Part shown: positions 46,386 to 54,681 of the stretch, piece after piece | Numbering within the stretch: position 1 is the first letter of the stretch | Layout of the letters: every line of letters starts with the position of its first letter | Source of the DNA: Paraburkholderia hayleyella | GTDB lineage: Bacteria; Pseudomonadota; Gammaproteobacteria; Burkholderiales; Burkholderiaceae | Direction of reading: 5' to 3' | Assembly (NCBI RefSeq): GCF_009455685.1 | Contig: NZ_QPES01000002.1 | Span: forward strand, 558,001 to 622,000 | Length of the DNA: 64,000 nt | Position numbers and translations under genes: made by a program | Notes under the pieces: generated by a model | Databases searched by the model: none | Told to the model about the DNA's origin: nothing | What the model saw: the letters and a program-made list of their open reading frames with translations, nothing else

Positions 46386-47855
46386 TCAGGAAGACGAGTT
46401 GTCTTTGCGTGGCCGGCCCAAGCCGCCAAGCAAGGCCGCAAGCGGCTGCTTCGAGGCAGGCCGCGCCGCGGACGTGCCTGATGCTTCATCCACCGGCCGG
46501 GCATTGGGCGAGGGTTCATAAGGCTTCAGGAAAAAATCGTCGACCGGCGCGCTACGCCCATGGTGCGGCTGTTGATACGAGCGCTCATGCGTGCCTGACG
46601 TGCGCCGCCGTGTCGAACGCTCGTCGCGCTCACGACGCCCGCCCGTGCCGCGCTCCTCGGGCACATGCCGCAGCGGCACCGTCACCGCGAGCCGCTGAAC
46701 CTCCAGCGGACGCTTGATCAGCTTCTCGATATCCGCCAGTTGCTTGCGCTCGTTCGGGCTGCACAGCGACAGTGCATCGCCCAGCGCCCCGGCGCGGCCT
46801 GTACGGCCAATCCGGTGGACATAATCTTCCGCGCTAAACGGCAAATCGAAATTGATCACCGCAGGCAGCTCGGCGATATCCAGCCCGCGGGCCGCCACAT
46901 CGGTGGCCACCAGGGCTTCGATCTCGCCGCGCTTGAACGCTTCCAGCGCCTGCATCCGTTCGTTTTGCGTGCGGTCGCCGTGAATCGCCGTGGCCACCAC
47001 GCCATCGCGCTCCAGTTGCCGTGCCAGCCGGCCCGCGCCGATCTTGCTATTGCAAAACACGATGACCTGTTTCAAACCCCGCTCGCGGATCAGTTGCACC
47101 ACCGCCCGCGATTTGTCGCCTTCGGCTACTTCATAAACGATCTGCGTGACGTTGGCGGCAGTCGAGTTACTGCGCGCCACTTCGATGGTCAGCGGATCGC
47201 GCAGGTAAGTCGCCGCCAGTTTCTTGATATCGCCGGAGAACGTCGCTGAGAAGAGCAACGTCTGACGCTCTTTCGGCAAGAGGTTCAGGATGCGCTGCAA
47301 ATCGGGGAGAAAACCCATGTCCAGCATGCGGTCGGCTTCATCGAGCACGAGAATCTGCACCTGGCCCAGTTGCACGGTTTTTTGCTGAACATGATCGAGC
47401 AGGCGGCCCGGCGTAGCGATCAGGATTTCGACGCCCCGGCGCAGTTCCGCCGATTGCGGGTTCATATCCACGCCGCCGAACACCACCGTGCTGCGCAGCG
47501 GCGTGTACTTGCCATAGGACAAGACATTGGCCGCCACCTGGTCGGCCAGCTCACGCGTGGGCGTGAGGATCAGCGCACGCACCGGGTGGCGGGCAGGCGA
47601 GGCACTCGTGCTGGCATGCGGCAGCAGCCGTTGCAGGATCGGCAGCGAGAAGCTCGCTGTCTTGCCCGTTCCGGTTTGTGCCGCGCCCATCATGTCGCGT
47701 CCGGCCAGCACAACCGGAATCGCCTGTGCCTGGATGGGCGTGGGCGTCGTGTAACCCTGTTCGGTGACAGCCCGCAAGATATCGTCGGCAAGGCCGAACT
47801 GGGTAAAAGACGCAACTGGGGCTGAAGGCGTGTCGGTGGCGGCGGTGTCGGACAT
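46386..47855 (-). CDS. rhlE: DEAD-box RNA helicase RhlE-like
   Basis: A 489-residue helicase. In order: Q-motif (FTQFGLADDILRAVTEQGYT), motif I AQTGTGKT, TPTRELADQ, DEAD box VLDEADRMLDMG, SATFSGDI, and HRIGRTGRAG in the second RecA domain. The ~110-residue C-terminal extension is basic and low complexity (RERDERSTRRRTSGTHERS) and ends in LLGGLGRPRK, typical of RhlE in betaproteobacteria. It remodels RNA in ribosome assembly and mRNA decay. Single gene, convergent with gluQ. An aatcagt repeat lies in the gap after the stop. Confidence 0.95.
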   Translation of the reverse strand: MSDTAATDTPSAPVASFTQFGLADDILRAVTEQGYTTPTPIQAQAIPVVLAGRDMMGAAQTGTGKTASFSLPILQRLLPHASTSASPARHPVRALILTPTRELADQVAANVLSYGKYTPLRSTVVFGGVDMNPQSAELRRGVEILIATPGRLLDHVQQKTVQLGQVQILVLDEADRMLDMGFLPDLQRILNLLPKERQTLLFSATFSGDIKKLAATYLRDPLTIEVARSNSTAANVTQIVYEVAEGDKSRAVVQLIRERGLKQVIVFCNSKIGAGRLARQLERDGVVATAIHGDRTQNERMQALEAFKRGEIEALVATDVAARGLDIAELPAVINFDLPFSAEDYVHRIGRTGRAGALGDALSLCSPNERKQLADIEKLIKRPLEVQRLAVTVPLRHVPEERGTGGRRERDERSTRRRTSGTHERSYQQPHHGRSAPVDDFFLKPYEPSPNARPVDEASGTSAARPASKQPLAALLGGLGRPRKDNSSS

Positions 47856-48261
47856 GGTGGCATTCGCTAAGTCATGCGCCTCTACGGCATATCACGTGGT
47901 TAAAAACCGCGCTAAAACCGCAAGGGCATTGGGATGAAGGCGGAGTCACGGTGTGCTGCACGAGGCTCACGGTGGGCTTCACGGTGAAACTCACGGCAGG
48001 ACTCAACCATGACTCAAAGACAGGCGGGAAGATAGCGCTCAAATGTGACCGGTTACGCCAGGCTCCGGCCAACGGCATAACACACCGCCGGAAAAAGCGC
48101 GATTGTAACACCCCGCCGCCCGGGCACCAGCGGGCTCCGGGCGGGGAAGCCAGGCGCCACGCGGCTGGCCTTATGCATCACATATCACGCGCATCACATA
48201 TCACGCGTCAGGTTTCAGGCGCCCGGCGCCCGACACCTGACACCAGGCTTCACGTCCTGCA
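47856..48261. other. intergenic region with short repeats, no gene recognised
   Basis: Holds the rhlE promoter side. Visible structure: repeated cacggtg motifs (47947-47990), a GC-rich imperfect hairpin near 48113-48147 (ccccgcc...gggcgggg), and two perfect copies of the 16-base unit gcatcacatatcacgc at 48175-48206. No coding signal. Confidence 0.6.
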
Positions 48262-49698
48262 TCAGCCACGCTGACGCATCACCATCAGGCGCAGCTCGGT
48301 CATGTCCTCGATGGCATAGCGCACGCCCTCGCGGCCCAGCCCCGAATCCTTCACGCCGCCATACGGCATGTTGTCCACGCGAAACGACGGCACATCGTTA
48401 ATGACCACTCCGCCCACGTCCAGCTCGTCCCACGCGCGATGAGCATGCGTCAGCGAATCGGTGAAGATGCCTGCCTGCAAGCCGAAATCGCTGTCGTTGA
48501 CCGCGGCCAGCGCCTGCGAAAAATCGTCGAAACGCTCCAGCATCGCCACCGGGCCAAACGCTTCCTTGCGATAGAGGTCCGAGGTACGCGGCACGTTTTC
48601 GAGCAGCGTCGCTTCGAACATCGCGCCCTTCACCTGGCCCCCAGCGATGATCTTCGCGCCGGCCTGCACCGCATCGGCCATCCAGCCCGCCAGACGCTCG
48701 GCCTCGCCGACGGAGATCATCGGGCCAACAAAGGTTTTCTCGTCTTTCGGGTCGCCCATGACCAGCGAGCGGGTTTTGGCCACCAGCCGCTCGCGCAGCG
48801 CGTCATACAGCGAGGCATGCACGAGAACGCGCTGTACCCCGATGCAGCTTTGCCCCGACTGATAGAACGCGCCAAAGGCAAGGCGCTCGACCACGTAATC
48901 GAGTTTGTCGCGCTGGTCGCTATCGACTACCGCCGCCGCATTGCCGCCGAGTTCAAGAATGACTTTCTTCTTGCCCGCCCTGTTTTTCAGCGCCCAACCC
49001 ACGGCGGGCGATCCCGTGAACGATAGCAGCCGGAAACGCTCATCGGTGGTGAATAAATCCGCGCCATCGCGGTGCGCGGGCAGAATCGAAAACGCGCCTT
49101 TGGGCAGATCCGTCTGCGCCAGAATCTCGCCCATGATGAGCGCGCCGACCGGCGTGCGGCTGGCAGGCTTGAGCACGAACGGCACCCCCGCAGCAATCGC
49201 GGGCGCGACCTTGTGCGCGGTCAGGTTCAGCGGAAAGTTAAAGGGCGAAATAAACGAACAGGGGCCCAGCGGCACCCGCTTCACATAGCCGTGGTAGCCC
49301 CGCGCGCGCGCCGAGATTTCGAGGTTGACGATCTCGCCATCGAGCCGCACGGCTTCTTCCGCCGCGACCTTGAACGTGTCGATCAGGCGCGTGACCTCGC
49401 CGCGCGCATCGTTGAGCGGCTTGCCCGCTTCGATGCACAGCGCCATGGCCAGTTCATCGAAGCGCTCGCGGAAACGGCTGACGCAATGCTCCAGCACCGC
49501 CTGGCGCTGGTACGGCGCGAACGCGCGCAAGGCAGGCTGCGCCGCGACCGCATGGCCGATAGCGGCGTCGATCGCGCGGGCATCGGCTAGCGCCACGCGG
49601 GTGGCGACTTCGCCGCTGTATTTGTCGGTAACTTCGAGATCGGTATTCGCCGCGATGGCTTCGTTGGCGAGGTAATACGGGTAGCTGGCTTTCAACAT
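48262..49698 (-). CDS. NAD(P)-dependent aldehyde dehydrogenase
   Basis: A 478-residue ALDH-superfamily enzyme. The general-base Glu is in VILELGGNAAAVVD, the catalytic Cys in FYQSGQSCIGVQRVLV, the cofactor site in ISPFNFPLNLTAHKVAPAI and FTGSPAVGWALK, and the C-terminal GGVKDSGLGREGVRYAIEDM is typical. It resembles the branch with GapN-like, phosphonoacetaldehyde and lactaldehyde dehydrogenases; the exact aldehyde cannot be told from sequence. It is followed by an acetolactate synthase-like gene on the same strand, with a 73-base gap, so a shared role in oxo-acid or aldehyde metabolism is possible. Confidence 0.9.
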   Translation of the reverse strand: MLKASYPYYLANEAIAANTDLEVTDKYSGEVATRVALADARAIDAAIGHAVAAQPALRAFAPYQRQAVLEHCVSRFRERFDELAMALCIEAGKPLNDARGEVTRLIDTFKVAAEEAVRLDGEIVNLEISARARGYHGYVKRVPLGPCSFISPFNFPLNLTAHKVAPAIAAGVPFVLKPASRTPVGALIMGEILAQTDLPKGAFSILPAHRDGADLFTTDERFRLLSFTGSPAVGWALKNRAGKKKVILELGGNAAAVVDSDQRDKLDYVVERLAFGAFYQSGQSCIGVQRVLVHASLYDALRERLVAKTRSLVMGDPKDEKTFVGPMISVGEAERLAGWMADAVQAGAKIIAGGQVKGAMFEATLLENVPRTSDLYRKEAFGPVAMLERFDDFSQALAAVNDSDFGLQAGIFTDSLTHAHRAWDELDVGGVVINDVPSFRVDNMPYGGVKDSGLGREGVRYAIEDMTELRLMVMRQRG

Positions 49699-49771
49699 GA
49701 CACGTACTCCGGGTTGCAATGACAGGGTTCGACCCAATGCCTGGGCTCGGGCCGGGCGAGCAAAGCCACGC

Positions 49772-51424
49772 TCAAAGCTGGGCGCTCAGACGTTTGATCT
49801 CGCGGTTCAGCACGCGCTCGTTGTCGGAATAATCGATCGGCAAATCGATGACATGCACGCCGGGCGTGGCAAAACATTCACGCAGCAAAGGCGCGAACTG
49901 GTCCGCGGCGGTGATGCGATGGCCTTTTGCGCCATAGCTTTCGGCATACGCGACAAAATCCGGGTTGCTCAGCGTCATGCCGTAATCGGGGAAGTTCATG
50001 TTCTCCTGCTTCCAGCGGATCATGCCGAAGGCATCATCGCGCACGATCAGCACCACCAGATCGAGCCCCAGACGCACCGCCGTTTCGAGTTCCTGCGAAT
50101 TCATCATGAAACCGCCATCGCCGCACACCGCCATCACCTTGCGCTCGGGATGAACGATCTTGGTCGCAATCGCCGAGGGCAGCCCCGCGCCCATCGAGGC
50201 GAGCGCGTTGTCGAGCAGCAGTGAGTTCGGCTCGTGCGCCCGGTAGTAGCGCGCAAACCAGATCTTGTACATGCCGTTGTCGAGACAGACGATGCCATCC
50301 ACCGGCGTTGTCTCGTAGACATCCTGGACGATGCGCACCGGGTACATCGGAAAGCGGTCATCCAGCTGGCCGCGCGCCAGATGCGCCTCGAAATGCTGCT
50401 TGATCATGGCGAAGCGGCTGAAATCCCAATGGGAAGGCTGCTGTTTCAGGCTTTCCTTGAGCTGCCACACGGCATTGGCGATATCGCCCACCACTTCGAT
50501 CTGCGGGAAATACACCGGATCGACCTGCGCGCCGAGAAAGTTCACGTGAATCACGGTTTTCTCGCCCGCATCGCCGCCGCGCATGAAAAACGGAGGTTTC
50601 TCGATCACGTCGTGGCCGACGTTGATGATGCAGTCGGCGTGCTCGATGGCGCGGTGCACGAAGTCTCCATCCGAGAGCGTGGCGTTGCCCAGCCACAGCG
50701 GATGCGATTCGTCGATCACGCCCTTGCCCATCTGCGTGGTGAAAAACGGAATGCCGATCTGGTCCACGAACTCGCGCAGCATCTTGCGCGTGGTTTTACG
50801 GTTACCGCCCGCGCCGATCATCAGCAACGGATGACGCGCGCGGCAAATGGCTTCGACCGCATGCGCGACGGCTTTTTCCTCGGCTACCGGACGGCGGCTG
50901 AAACTCTTCGGAATCGGCTTGCCGTCGCCCTCCTCGTGCGCCACGTCTTCGGGCAGCTCCAGATGCACCGCGCCCGGACGCTCTTCCTCCGCCTGGCGAA
51001 ACGCCTCGCGCACCAGCGCTGGAATATTGCCAATCGAGACAATCTGCCGCGTGTATTTGGTGAGCGGCTCCATCATGCGCACCACGTCGACGATCTGGAA
51101 ATGCCCCTGCTTGCTGGACTTGATCGGCTTTTGCCCGGTCACCATCAGCATCGGCATGCCGCCCAGTTGAGCGTAGGCCGCCGCCGTGACGAAGTTGGTC
51201 GCGCCGGGGCCAAGGGTCGCCAGACACACGCCCGTGCGCCCCGTCAGACGCCCATAGGTGGCCGCCATGAAACCCGCCGCCTGTTCGTGGCGCGTGAGGA
51301 TGAGCCGGATGCGCGAGCGGCGCAACGATTCCAGCAAATCGAGATTTTCTTCGCCGGGAATGCCGAAGACGTATTCCACGCCTTCCGCTTCGAGTGCTTT
51401 GACGAACAGATCGGATGCTTTCAT
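49772..51424 (-). CDS. acetolactate synthase large-subunit-like ThDP enzyme
   Basis: A 550-residue thiamine-diphosphate enzyme in three domains: N-terminal PYR (MKASDLFVKALEAEGVEYVF, catalytic Glu in RHEQAAGFMAATYGRLTG), central dehydrogenase-like domain, and C-terminal PP domain with GDGGFMMNSQELETAVRL followed by RDDAFGMI. The overall match is to the single-subunit catabolic acetolactate synthases (AlsS-like) rather than IlvB with a regulatory subunit; no ilvN follows. It condenses pyruvate or related 2-oxo acids. The ATG at 51424 was chosen as the family start; the open frame upstream to 52054 is not family-like. Confidence 0.88.
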   Translation of the reverse strand: MKASDLFVKALEAEGVEYVFGIPGEENLDLLESLRRSRIRLILTRHEQAAGFMAATYGRLTGRTGVCLATLGPGATNFVTAAAYAQLGGMPMLMVTGQKPIKSSKQGHFQIVDVVRMMEPLTKYTRQIVSIGNIPALVREAFRQAEEERPGAVHLELPEDVAHEEGDGKPIPKSFSRRPVAEEKAVAHAVEAICRARHPLLMIGAGGNRKTTRKMLREFVDQIGIPFFTTQMGKGVIDESHPLWLGNATLSDGDFVHRAIEHADCIINVGHDVIEKPPFFMRGGDAGEKTVIHVNFLGAQVDPVYFPQIEVVGDIANAVWQLKESLKQQPSHWDFSRFAMIKQHFEAHLARGQLDDRFPMYPVRIVQDVYETTPVDGIVCLDNGMYKIWFARYYRAHEPNSLLLDNALASMGAGLPSAIATKIVHPERKVMAVCGDGGFMMNSQELETAVRLGLDLVVLIVRDDAFGMIRWKQENMNFPDYGMTLSNPDFVAYAESYGAKGHRITAADQFAPLLRECFATPGVHVIDLPIDYSDNERVLNREIKRLSAQL

Positions 51425-51582
51425 AAGGAGTCTCGCTTGACGAACGCGCGCAGGCCGCAAGCGGCCGGCACGACTGGGAACGGAAAACAGCAGGACGGGC
51501 GCCTGGGGCCGGCGGCGGCCGCGCGCCCGGATAAAATCGCACGGCTTGCAGGCAGCCTGGTGGGCGGCGTCATGGCGCGTGC

Positions 51583-51963
51583 TTAACGCGAGGCGGGCCG
51601 CGAAGTGACGCAGCCGGACAGCAGCGGCGGCGCGTTGTCGCCCGCCATCGCGTCGTACAGATCCGCGTGCTCGCCCTTGGTCCACCACGTGTAGTTTTCG
51701 GCCTGATACTTCACACCGGACGCCGCCACGGTGCTCACGAACAGCAGCGTTTTGCCTTTGACCGGCACGAGCGCGAAGCTTTGGCCATTCACCGCATTCA
51801 GATACCTCACCCGCAACGGCTTGCCCGTGGTGCAGGTGTACTGGCTGCTGGTGTGCGGCCCGCTCGTCTGGATTTCGGCCAGTTTCAGCGGCGCGGCCCA
51901 CGCCGCGCTGCCCAGTGCGAGGGCGCCCAGGCCCGTTGCGATAGCGCTCAACCACGGCTTCAT
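51583..51963 (-). CDS. MliC-family lysozyme inhibitor (secreted)
   Basis: A 126-residue protein with a Sec signal peptide (AIATGLGALALGSAAWA, cut near residue 23). The mature domain reads YTCTTGKPLRVRYLNAVNG, TLLFVSTVAASGVKYQAENY and WWTKGEHADLYDAM. The Cys-Thr start, S-x-A-S-G-x-K/R-Y motif and W-x-K-G-x-x-A-x-L pattern identify the MliC/PliC fold, which inserts its SG loop into the active site of c-type lysozymes. There is no lipobox, so it is probably periplasmic. I chose the second ATG (51963), seven bases after GGAG, over the one at 51969. Confidence 0.85.
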   Translation of the reverse strand: MKPWLSAIATGLGALALGSAAWAAPLKLAEIQTSGPHTSSQYTCTTGKPLRVRYLNAVNGQSFALVPVKGKTLLFVSTVAASGVKYQAENYTWWTKGEHADLYDAMAGDNAPPLLSGCVTSRPASR

Positions 51964-52025
51964 CGGCATGCTCCTTGTTGTTGGCAGAGGAAAACGGCTC
52001 ACGACAAACCTGCGTGAGACACGGT

Positions 52026-52271
52026 TCATGGATCGACCACATCGGCACAGACATCGGTCGGGGCGGCGGCCACGTGGCCCACCAGCGGCACGATCTTCAA
52101 GCCCGCCGAGGCCACCCGGCACGGCGCGGCCATCAGGCCGCAACCGGCTGTCGCCAGCAGCAGCCCCGCACCAACCGCAAGAGAAAACGCGCGCGCCAGC
52201 CGGCGGCGCCATGAAGAAAAAACGGAAACGGGCACAGCAATCGTGAAGCGAATCTTGTTACCGATATGCAT
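52026..52271 (-). CDS. small lipoprotein, DUF6726-like
   Basis: An 81-residue protein with a basic start (MHIGNKIRF), a hydrophobic segment and a lipobox (LLLATAGC at about residue 43). The short mature part, GLMAAPCRVASAGLKIVPLV then GHVAAAPTDVCADVVDP, is of the kind seen in small Burkholderiales lipoproteins of unknown function. The start at 52271 is tentative; a later in-frame Val start would shorten the leader. It lies 62 bases upstream of the lysozyme-inhibitor gene, same strand. Confidence 0.6.
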   Translation of the reverse strand: MHIGNKIRFTIAVPVSVFSSWRRRLARAFSLAVGAGLLLATAGCGLMAAPCRVASAGLKIVPLVGHVAAAPTDVCADVVDP

Positions 52272-52447
52272 TAGAAAATAAAACCTGAAAAAGAAGACAG
52301 AAATAAAACGCAACCGCACGCCGCTCAAACGTCACGTGCAGTGCAGCGTCGCGTGCAGCGAATTGTGCGCTGCTTTTCTTTCGAATGAATCGACGCCGGA
52401 CAAAAGGCTCAGGGCTTCATCCACTTCAAGCTCGCCCCAAGCCCATC

Positions 52448-53668
52448 TCAAACCGGCTGCCCGGCCACTGGCTGCACGGCCGCAGCGACCTGGCGAGCGC
52501 GCTCGCGGGCCTCCTCGACCGAGGCGCCGGTAGCCAGCGCCACCCCCATGCGCCGCCGCATGAAGCTCTCCGGCTTGCCGAACAGGCGTAAATCCGACTG
52601 CGGCACGGCTAGCGCCGTGGCGATACCGTCGAAGGCGATGCCCGCTTCATCGCGTCCGCCGTAGATCACCGCCGACGCGCCAGGGGTTTGCAGCGTGGTA
52701 TCCACCGGCAAGCCAAGAATGGCCCGCGCATGCAGCTCGAACTCCGAAAAGCGCTGCGAACACAACGTCACCAGGCCCGTGTCATGAGGCCGGGGACTGA
52801 CCTCGGAGAACCAGACCTCGTCGCCGCGCACAAATAACTCGACGCCAAACAGCCCGCGTCCGCCTAGCGCCGCCGTGACCTGCTGCGCGATCTCGCGCGC
52901 ACGCGCGAGCGCCAGCGCAGACATCGGCTGCGGCTGCCAGGATTCGACGTAATCGCCCGCCACCTGAAGATGCCCGACCGGCGCGCAAAACGATGTTTGA
53001 ATCGCCCCGCTGTGCGGCTCGCGCGAGCGCACGGTCAGCAACGTGATTTCGTAATCGAAGGCGACAAAGCCTTCGACGATGACGCGCCCATGGTTCACCC
53101 GGCCGCCCGCTAACGCGTGCTGCCAGGCGGATTCGACTTCGGCATCGGAATGCAGCACGGACTGGCCTTTGCCTGACGACGACATCACCGGTTTGACGAC
53201 ACACGGGAACCCCACCTGGGCAATCCCCGCGCGCAGCGCATCGAGCGAATCGGCGAAGGCATAGGGCGAAGTCGGCAAGCCCAGGGTTTCAGCGGCAAGG
53301 CGGCGAATGCCTTCGCGGTTCATCGTGAGCTGCGTGGCGCGGGCCGTGGGGATGACTTCGGCGAGGCCATCGGCTTCGATCTGCACCAGGGCCTCGGTGG
53401 CAATGGCCTCGATCTCGGGCACGACCAGATGGGGCTGTTCCTGCTCGACCAACGCGTGGAGCGCGGCGGCATCGGTCATATCGATCACGTGCGCGCGATG
53501 CGCGACCTGATGGCCCGGCGCGTTGGGATAGCGGTCAACCGCAATCACTTCGACGCCGAGCCGCTGCAACGCGATGATGACTTCCTTGCCGAGCTCGCCC
53601 GCGCCGAGCAGCATCACACGTGTGGCGCTGGGGGAAAGAGGCGTGCCAAGCCGCTGGCCAGTTTGCAT
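52448..53668 (-). CDS. purT: formate-dependent phosphoribosylglycinamide formyltransferase
   Basis: A 406-residue ATP-grasp enzyme that formylates GAR with formate and ATP in purine synthesis, an alternative to PurN. Visible are the N-terminal VMLLGAGELGKEVIIALQRL, the EIEAIATEALVQIEADG substrate region, FPCVVKPVMSSSGKGQSVLH (ATP-grasp loop), FGVELFVRGDEVWFSEVSPR and PHDTGLVTL. I chose the ATG at 53668, preceded by AAGGAG; the frame upstream to 53827 is not family-like. The length fits (~390-405). Confidence 0.96.
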   Translation of the reverse strand: MQTGQRLGTPLSPSATRVMLLGAGELGKEVIIALQRLGVEVIAVDRYPNAPGHQVAHRAHVIDMTDAAALHALVEQEQPHLVVPEIEAIATEALVQIEADGLAEVIPTARATQLTMNREGIRRLAAETLGLPTSPYAFADSLDALRAGIAQVGFPCVVKPVMSSSGKGQSVLHSDAEVESAWQHALAGGRVNHGRVIVEGFVAFDYEITLLTVRSREPHSGAIQTSFCAPVGHLQVAGDYVESWQPQPMSALALARAREIAQQVTAALGGRGLFGVELFVRGDEVWFSEVSPRPHDTGLVTLCSQRFSEFELHARAILGLPVDTTLQTPGASAVIYGGRDEAGIAFDGIATALAVPQSDLRLFGKPESFMRRRMGVALATGASVEEARERARQVAAAVQPVAGQPV

Positions 53669-53887
53669 GCGATCTCCTTGAGAGGAAGCAACGAAAAACA
53701 AAAAACGGAATGCGCCACGCAGGGCGAAAGCGCGGAGTGAAAGACCGGAGGGTAAGCGATTTGCGCGCGAGACCGCGGCGAAGCGGGCTGCCAGGGCCCG
53801 GAACAATGACGGGACGCGTTCAGACACGGAACCAAGGCAACAGAAGCGTTACTTAACCACATTTCATTCAATCCCACAGGTCATTAG

Positions 53888-54599
53888 ATGTCCGGCGTTC
53901 CCCAGCTTACCCGTGCACCGTCAACCTCGAATTTGAATCCACAGCAGACAACGAATCCCGTTATCCAACCATGCGGAATCAACGGGCGCAACGTCCAGCA
54001 AATCGTCTATTCAGAGACTAGCAACGTACACGACACCCTCGGCATGGACCTGCAAACCTCGCCCCTGTCGGAGAGGAGCTGGATGCTTGAGTCGGATTCA
54101 GACCTGGATTTGGGGCGGGTCCCCGATTTGGATTCGGACGCGACCTTCTATACAGATTCGGATTCGGATTCGGATTCGGATTCGGATTCGGATTCGGATT
54201 CGGATGCGATCTTCTATACAGATTCGGATTCGGATTCGGATTCGGATTCGGATTCGGACGCGACCTTCTATACAGATTCGGATTCGATCTTCGATTCAGA
54301 TTCAGATTCGCATATGGCCTTCAATTCGGATTCGGCCTCAATGGAAATCACAAACCAGTGGGATCTTTGATAGTTATCTCACGGCGAGAGAAGCCGAAAA
54401 AATCGCCGATTCGTCGACGATCCCGGCCGTCAGCAAACTCTATATTGCCGGACTCTACCTCCGTCTTTCAGGGCTCTCCGCTGAGGAGAGACAAACGGTC
54501 AGCGCCCAGTACAGCCGAATCTCCGGCGACCGATACGAGATCTACACACAGTACAGCCAGCTCAACGGCACAAAAAAATTCCAGGCTACGCCTTTCTAG
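53888..54599 (+). pseudogene. Asp-Ser repeat protein, frameshifted (candidate surface or effector protein)
   Basis: From ATG 53888, behind an AGG-type ribosome site, comes a Ser/Thr/Asn/Gln-rich leader. Then from ~residue 68 follow Asp-Ser dipeptide tracts separated by a recurring DATFYTDS or DAIFYTDS block. The frame stops at 54370 (NQWDL). A different frame continues FDSYLTAREAEKIADSSTIP, AVSKLYIAGLYLRLSG and SAEERQTVSAQYSRISGDRY to TAG at 54599. This helical, ordinary-looking segment is probably the true C-terminus, reached by a one-base shift near 54345-54365. Asp-Ser repeats resemble stalks of some surface proteins, but no LPXTG or signal peptide is visible. Lower GC and the next-door repeat protein suggest an accessory region. 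Function unknown. Confidence 0.6.
54155..54256. repeat. gattcg hexamer arrays encoding Asp-Ser
   Basis: Eight perfect gattcg units (54155-54202) and six more (54221-54256) are separated by a 18-base interruption that recurs at 54257-54274. This forms a higher-order repeat of hexamer tract plus DATFYT block. Confidence 0.95.
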
Positions 54600-54641
54600 T
54601 AGGCCCAAGTCGAAGCAAGCGCTGGCCGGTACAAGGGAACC

Positions 54642-54667
54642 CGGCTCACACCAAGCCTCGTGAGCCG
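54642..54667. terminator. hairpin between convergent genes
   Basis: An 8-bp stem (cggctcac / gtgagccg) with a 10-base loop sits between the stop codons of the Asp-Ser gene and the Smr-domain gene. No T-run on either strand; possible bidirectional terminator. Confidence 0.4.
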
Positions 54668-54681
54668 CGTCCCGGCTGAAA

